A stretch of 64,000 nt of DNA, from contig OX336339.1 in assembly GCA_946902875.1 (NCBI GenBank), positions 676,397 to 740,396 of the forward strand, written 5' to 3'. This stretch comes from Nematopogon swammerdamellus (Eukaryota > Arthropoda > Insecta > Lepidoptera > Adelidae). The notes beneath the pieces are model-generated. The model worked only from the letters and a program-made list of their open reading frames with translations, did no database searches and was not told where the DNA came from. The translations under genes were made by a program, and so were the position numbers. Numbering within the stretch: position 1 is the first letter of the stretch; the number at the start of each line of letters is the position of its first letter. Positions 60,171 through 64,000 of this stretch are shown here, in pieces.

Positions 60171-60454
60171 CGTGCCTACAGAGTTCTGCAACCGAGCAAA
60201 TTCATAACTGGTTGCCCCGAAAATTCTCGCATTTCAAATGCGAAAACAGTCCACAAGAAATTAAAATTTGCATTGCCACCTAATCTGAGAGGGAGCGGCA
60301 CTCGTGAGGAGACAGCTGACCGTCCGAATTCGAAATTCAAAAATTCAAAACCGGCGGCGCCACTTCGGAGGCAAGCCGGAGGAGCAAAAAACGCTTGCCG
60401 AGATATTTATTGCCCCCGACCGAGCCTTCCCGGCGAGAGTTCCGGCATTTCCGT
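60171..60454. other. Unassigned sequence
   Basis: The 142-codon frame from 60114 crosses the LINE tail and a family D end and is not supported. Confidence 0.3.
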
Positions 60455-60796
60455 TTTTAGGGTTCCGTATCCGTCCTACGGACTCTATTACTACGCCCCA
60501 CGCCGTCTGTCTGTCTGTCTGTCCGAGGGCTGTATCTCTTGAACCGTAATAGGAACCCCATTGCAATTTGAACAGAATATGTGTTAATTTAGCCGATATA
60601 ACAACAAATAATAAAAATAAGAAAAAGCAAAAAAATCACGAGGGTCCCCATACAAAAAACTAAAAAGTATATGCGCGCCATCTACCGAAAATAGCATGAA
60701 GCATTTTAACTAATATATAGATGGCGTGAGTGGCGCTGACCATGACATGGCGATACGGAACCCCCGGTGCGCGAGTTTTGGCCGGTTTTTTTTTTC
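60455..60796 (-). mobile_element. Family D, near full length
   Basis: Reversed copy: gggttccgtatccgtcctac at its far end to gcgcgagttttggccggttt, with a shortened ctgtctgtctgtctgtc tract. Confidence 0.75.
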
Positions 60797-61310
60797 GTTC
60801 ACAAGTGCCCTTTGTGCGCCGTGATTGGATTTCACACAAAGCGAATCTTCTCCGCTCCTCCTCGCGCCGGACAACGTCTCCTTTCATCCGGAGGCAGGAG
60901 TGCGGCTGGTGACGGAGAGCGCTTGAGTTGTCGATGGGAGGGATTTTAATGAAGATCGCGGATTTCATTTGGGATTAATTAAGAGGGATCGGCTTATGAG
61001 GGATCGAAGCTTTTACGAGCTCGTGGACCCTTCAAAGTACAGTTGACGGTTCCGAGTCCTTAGTAATTCGGATGATGACTTTGTCAGCTCTGATTACGTT
61101 CGGGTGCGGATGTGAATTATTTTTCATTGACCGGTTTCGGTTGAGTCAATTGGCTCGTTGATTCAATGTACTCGAAAAACAGTACTTTTCTGGCGTACTG
61201 CCGTGTTTTGCAATATACCGTTAATATAATATATTATATTATATTGACAATATAGTATATTATACAAACGTCAAACTTGGTGTGGTTGTAGTGCAAACTC
61301 GAAAGTAAAA
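60797..61310. other. Unassigned sequence; family D tail module at 61265-61305
   Basis: An atattatattatattgac AT-repeat at 61225. The reversed caccaagtttgacg module at 61268 lies beside the next family D copy. The rest is unrecognised. Confidence 0.35.
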
Positions 61311-61742
61311 GAACTCGGCCAAGTGCAAGTCGAACTCGCGCACCGAGGGTTCCGTATCGCCATGTCATGGTTAGCGCCACTCACGCCATCTATGACGTAT
61401 TATGAAGTGCTTCATATTAGTTCAAATTCATGATTAGTTAAAATGATTCATACTCTATTCGGTAGATGGCACGCGCGCATACACTTTTTGGTTTCTTCTA
61501 TGGGAACCTCCGTGATATTTTTACTTTATCTTATTTTTATTATTTGTTGTTATATCGGCCATAATAAAGAAGACATATTCTGTGAAAATTTCAACGGGCT
61601 ACCTATTACGGTGCAAGAGATACAGCCCTCGGACAGACGGACGGACGGACGGACGGACGGACGGACGGACGGACGGACAGACAGACAGACAGACGGCGTA
61701 GGCTTAGTAATAGAGATCCGTACCGGATGCGGAACCCTAACA
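61311..61742 (+). mobile_element. Family D, full length
   Basis: aactcggccaagtgcaagtc, ccgagggttccgtatcgcc, catgtcatggttagcgcc, ttcggtagatggcacgcg, gtttcttctatgggaacc, tatatcggccataataa, tacagccctcggacagac, a (ggac)n then (caga)n tract (61637-61694) and gatgcggaaccctaaca. The most complete reference copy. The SVRPSVRP frame on the minus strand comes from the simple repeat. Confidence 0.85.
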
Positions 61743-61759
61743 ACACATGATAAAAACCG

Positions 61760-61826
61760 GCCAATTACGCGATGGCACGGAACCCCAGGTGCGCGTGTTC
61801 CACTCGCCCTTGGCCGGTTTTTTACA
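61760..61826 (-). mobile_element. Family D end fragment
   Basis: gatggcacggaaccccaggt...ccactcgcccttggccggtt. Confidence 0.55.
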
Positions 61827-61842
61827 TTATTATAAGTACTAG

Positions 61843-62150
61843 CTTTTACCTGCGGCTTCGCTGGCGTGAAATTCGTATTTAAAAAGAAGAAAGTAAGTAA
61901 GCATACATTTATTTCGGCGCGCGGAACAATTCGGTTTGTATGAGAGCCACATGTTAGCATTACCGGAACTGTATTTTATCTAGCCTATCCTGTGTCACGT
62001 ATAGTTAAATGTGCTTATTATACTAAGTTCCATCGTATTTGGATGATCGGTTTAAGAGTTATGGAGGAACATAAGAAAGATTTCTAAAATTCGTCAATTT
62101 AGTTTTAGTATCATACATTATAGAGTCTACAAATGCAATATCTCAAAAGG
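61843..62150 (+). mobile_element. Family G repeat
   Basis: tgcggcttcgctggcgtgaa to cagtatctc-like end (tagagtctacaaatgcaata). Matches 54895-55180 with one roughly 45-bp insertion. Confidence 0.7.
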
Positions 62151-62154
62151 TTAA

Positions 62155-62275
62155 ATTACAAATTAAAAAAAACCCGATCCAAACCCCGACGTCAAAAATA
62201 ATTTCCGTTTACTTACAGGAGTCGGGGGACCCCCAAGTAAAATCCCGCGTAGCTCTGAGTTTTTATATAATTTAT
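62155..62275 (-). repeat. Family F copy
   Basis: accccgacgtcaaaaataat, ttccgtttacttacaggagt, cgggggacccccaagtaaaa, gcgtagctctgagtttttat. Confidence 0.65.
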
Positions 62276-62850
62276 TTACTTTATATTTTTTTACTATATT
62301 GGTGTTGTATATTTACTGTGCTGAATTAATTACCCCGGAAACCATATTGTAAGTCATAATGGTACTTCAAAAAGAATATTTTCTTTAATTTATGCTTTGA
62401 CCCAGTCACTGGGTCCTAGCGCACCTCAAAAATATTTCAAAAGGGGTCCTAACAATAATTATAATTAATCGGTCCTAGAAAATGGGTCAGACCCGTCCGA
62501 CACCCCTTTTATTGATGTGAATAAAACAGTTAAAATACTTTTATGTTTTTTGTTTTGTTTAAAAAATTATTTGTTGTATTTGATAAATATAACAAATAAT
62601 GAAAGACAATAAACTATTTCAATGTGCTTTATTAAATAAATTCGAGTTTCTTTACACTTATTGCCATAAAGGAAGTTCACTTACTCGTATCTATGTTTTA
62701 TGGTAAGAGGGTGAGAACCTTACTTCAAATAAAATTCCATTGGGTCCAAATTAGCAAATTTTTTTTTTTATTGAAAATGGGTCCTTAAAAAGCTTCCAAA
62801 CCTTCCGAGTTCAGCGTTCTGACTACAAAGACTTATAAATTATATAAGTG
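62276..62850. other. Unassigned AT-rich sequence
   Basis: gggtcc-containing motifs recur (62409, 62452, 62491, 62743, 62780), suggesting a decayed element between about 62400 and 62800. Confidence 0.35.
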
Positions 62851-62851
62851 T

Positions 62852-62945
62852 TTCAGCCTCGGTAGCTCAGTGGTGCGGTCGGTCGACTGTCGGTCGTGAT
62901 CATGAGCATACCTGGGCGCGGTCAGTACTTACTTAACACTAAGTG
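62852..62945 (+). mobile_element. SINE-B head with 5S segment, truncated
   Basis: cagcctcggtagctcagtgg (A box) and tgggcgcggtcagtactta, then cut inside the 5S-like part. Confidence 0.75.
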
Positions 62946-63011
62946 TCGGGGATTTTTCCAATTTGTAATTTAACTTTCATTTTCTTTTTATTAAACTTTA
63001 GCAATTTGAAT

Positions 63012-63240
63012 ACTGAGAAGAGTGATGCCGTGTGGTACCGGTACTTAAAAAAGAATAGCACCACTGCATCTCTCCTCGTGCATGTCGTAAAAGGAAAACT
63101 AAGGCGCGGTCCTTCAACCGAGTCGAGCAGCCTGTGGGTCTTCGCGCTATGTCTTGCTGCTTGATAGTAATCTCTAGTTATCTCTGCTCAACGTGGTGGT
63201 CGGTGTTCTGATGTTAATTTACCTGATTTCTTATAGCACA
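63012..63240 (-). mobile_element. Family C, reversed, nearly complete
   Basis: taccggtacttaaaaaag, agcaccactgcatctctcct, catgtcgtaaaaggaaaact, ...cgtggtggtcggtgttctg and tatagcacaacatcgatt. Confidence 0.7.
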
Positions 63241-63256
63241 ACATCGATTACTTTAA

Positions 63257-63667
63257 GCGGCGGGTGGCTGAGTGGTTTGAGCATCGGCTTCTCATGCGGG
63301 AGGTCCGAGGTTCGAATCCGGTCGGCGTGTACCAATGAGTTTTTTCTGACGAAAAAATTTACGTGCATACCTACACCTGCTGCTTCACCGTTCGGAACCG
63401 GTGTAAAACTGTAGGTCCCTTCCCTTGCCCCTTACTAGGTGGTAGGCTCAAATTGTAGCCGACTGGGTTGGTACCACCGTACTGGATGTAAGATGGCCGC
63501 ATAGCAACCTCGGTTGTGTTCTCCTCTAGTCCAGTATAGCCAGCAATCCAGGGAAGTCTCTGGTATGGCACCTACCTTCTCGGAGGTGATATTGGCTGGT
63601 CGGAGCATGCGCTTTGGCCCCTCCAACTCAGCCACCCGTACCGGATTACATAAAAAAAAAAAAAAAA
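63257..63667 (+). mobile_element. SINE-A, full length
   Basis: A box tggctgagtgg with one change, intact B box ggttcgaatcc, complete central domain and tail ending accggattacataaaa followed by more A's. Together with 36864 it defines the family consensus. Confidence 0.9.
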
Positions 63668-63762
63668 CACTTTGCTTATCCCGCATATCGGGATCCAGCG
63701 TGTGGTATGTAGAAGAGTGATTTTTTGATCCGCGAGTTGATGAGCATTGCATCGTTCTAAAT

Positions 63763-64000
63763 TAGGGTTGCCATTCGTCCCGGTACACCGGGACTTGTCA
63801 CCGGTTTAGAATCTCAGCCCCGGTCGTCCCGCCTGACCAAAAAATGTCCCGGTCGGGAACCAAAAGTCAGTTAGTTTTATACATACTAATATTATCAAAA
63901 AAATTCTTCAAAGGTTTCAAGTTTCGTCTTATTTCATACATAACTCTCCTGAAAGAGCGTTTCAGGCATTATAAGTCCGCAGATGTCAATTATGTGTATA
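63763..64000 (+). mobile_element. Left end of a hAT-like element, runs off the window
   Basis: tagggttgccattcgtcccg with a subterminal hairpin gtcccggt-aca-ccgggac matches the plan of the element at 40299 (TAGGG-TGCCA end plus hairpin of the same geometry). The right end and target duplication are outside the window. Confidence 0.5.

Noticed and set aside
61550..61960. 136-codon minus-strand frame with SVRP repeats
   Set aside because: Generated by the (ggac)n/(caga)n simple repeat of a family D copy.

Overview
The window looks like gene-poor, repeat-saturated genomic DNA of a lepidopteran (moth or butterfly). The basis is eukaryotic: non-LTR reverse transcriptase remains, tRNA-derived SINEs, and several short interspersed repeats of kinds common in Lepidoptera (repeats ending in a CGGCCAAGTGCGAGTCG-like motif, and repeats carrying TTAGTCGCCTTTTACGAC). 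No intact host gene, rRNA gene or functional tRNA gene could be recognised, and the species cannot be named from this sequence. Almost every open reading frame of 60-160 codons is chance or lies inside a repeat. Family letters used here (SINE-A, SINE-B, C to H) are working labels for repeats seen more than once in the window.

Layout. 1-9000: a 126-bp tandem repeat, scattered SINE-A, SINE-B and family D copies, two C-terminal reverse-transcriptase remnants, and a third remnant with a possible nuclease domain. 9033-10298: a truncated Penelope-like element with YVDD reverse transcriptase, a GIY-YIG domain and a hammerhead-ribozyme-like motif. 11571-14100: a jockey/CR1-like LINE whose reverse transcriptase is split by a 145-bp MITE flanked by TTA. 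14600-18000: a 54-bp GC-rich minisatellite, two MITEs and a 35-bp minisatellite. 18000-27500: mixed SINEs, an RTE-like remnant, a foldback element and unassigned AT-rich DNA. 27592-33548: a complete, apparently very young, non-coding LTR retrotransposon on the minus strand, with 1494-bp LTRs that look identical. 34082-34807: a 726-bp TTA-flanked MITE. 38008-39408: a foldback element enclosing a captured coding fragment. 40299-41734: a hAT-like non-autonomous element. 46385-51590: two large foldback arrays sharing a 108-bp unit. 52000-64000: more SINEs, LINE tails, a 42-base C run, and the start of another hAT-like element that runs off the window.

The main biological content is the interplay of mobile elements. 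Two SINE families have different promoter heads and tails but appear to share a central domain. One of them carries a piece of 5S rRNA between its tRNA-like A and B boxes. Four long inverted repeats built from tandem subunits (foldback type) lie within 28 kb. Nested insertions give a relative chronology. The window could belong to a W chromosome, a piRNA-producing region or other heterochromatin, but nothing in the sequence proves this.
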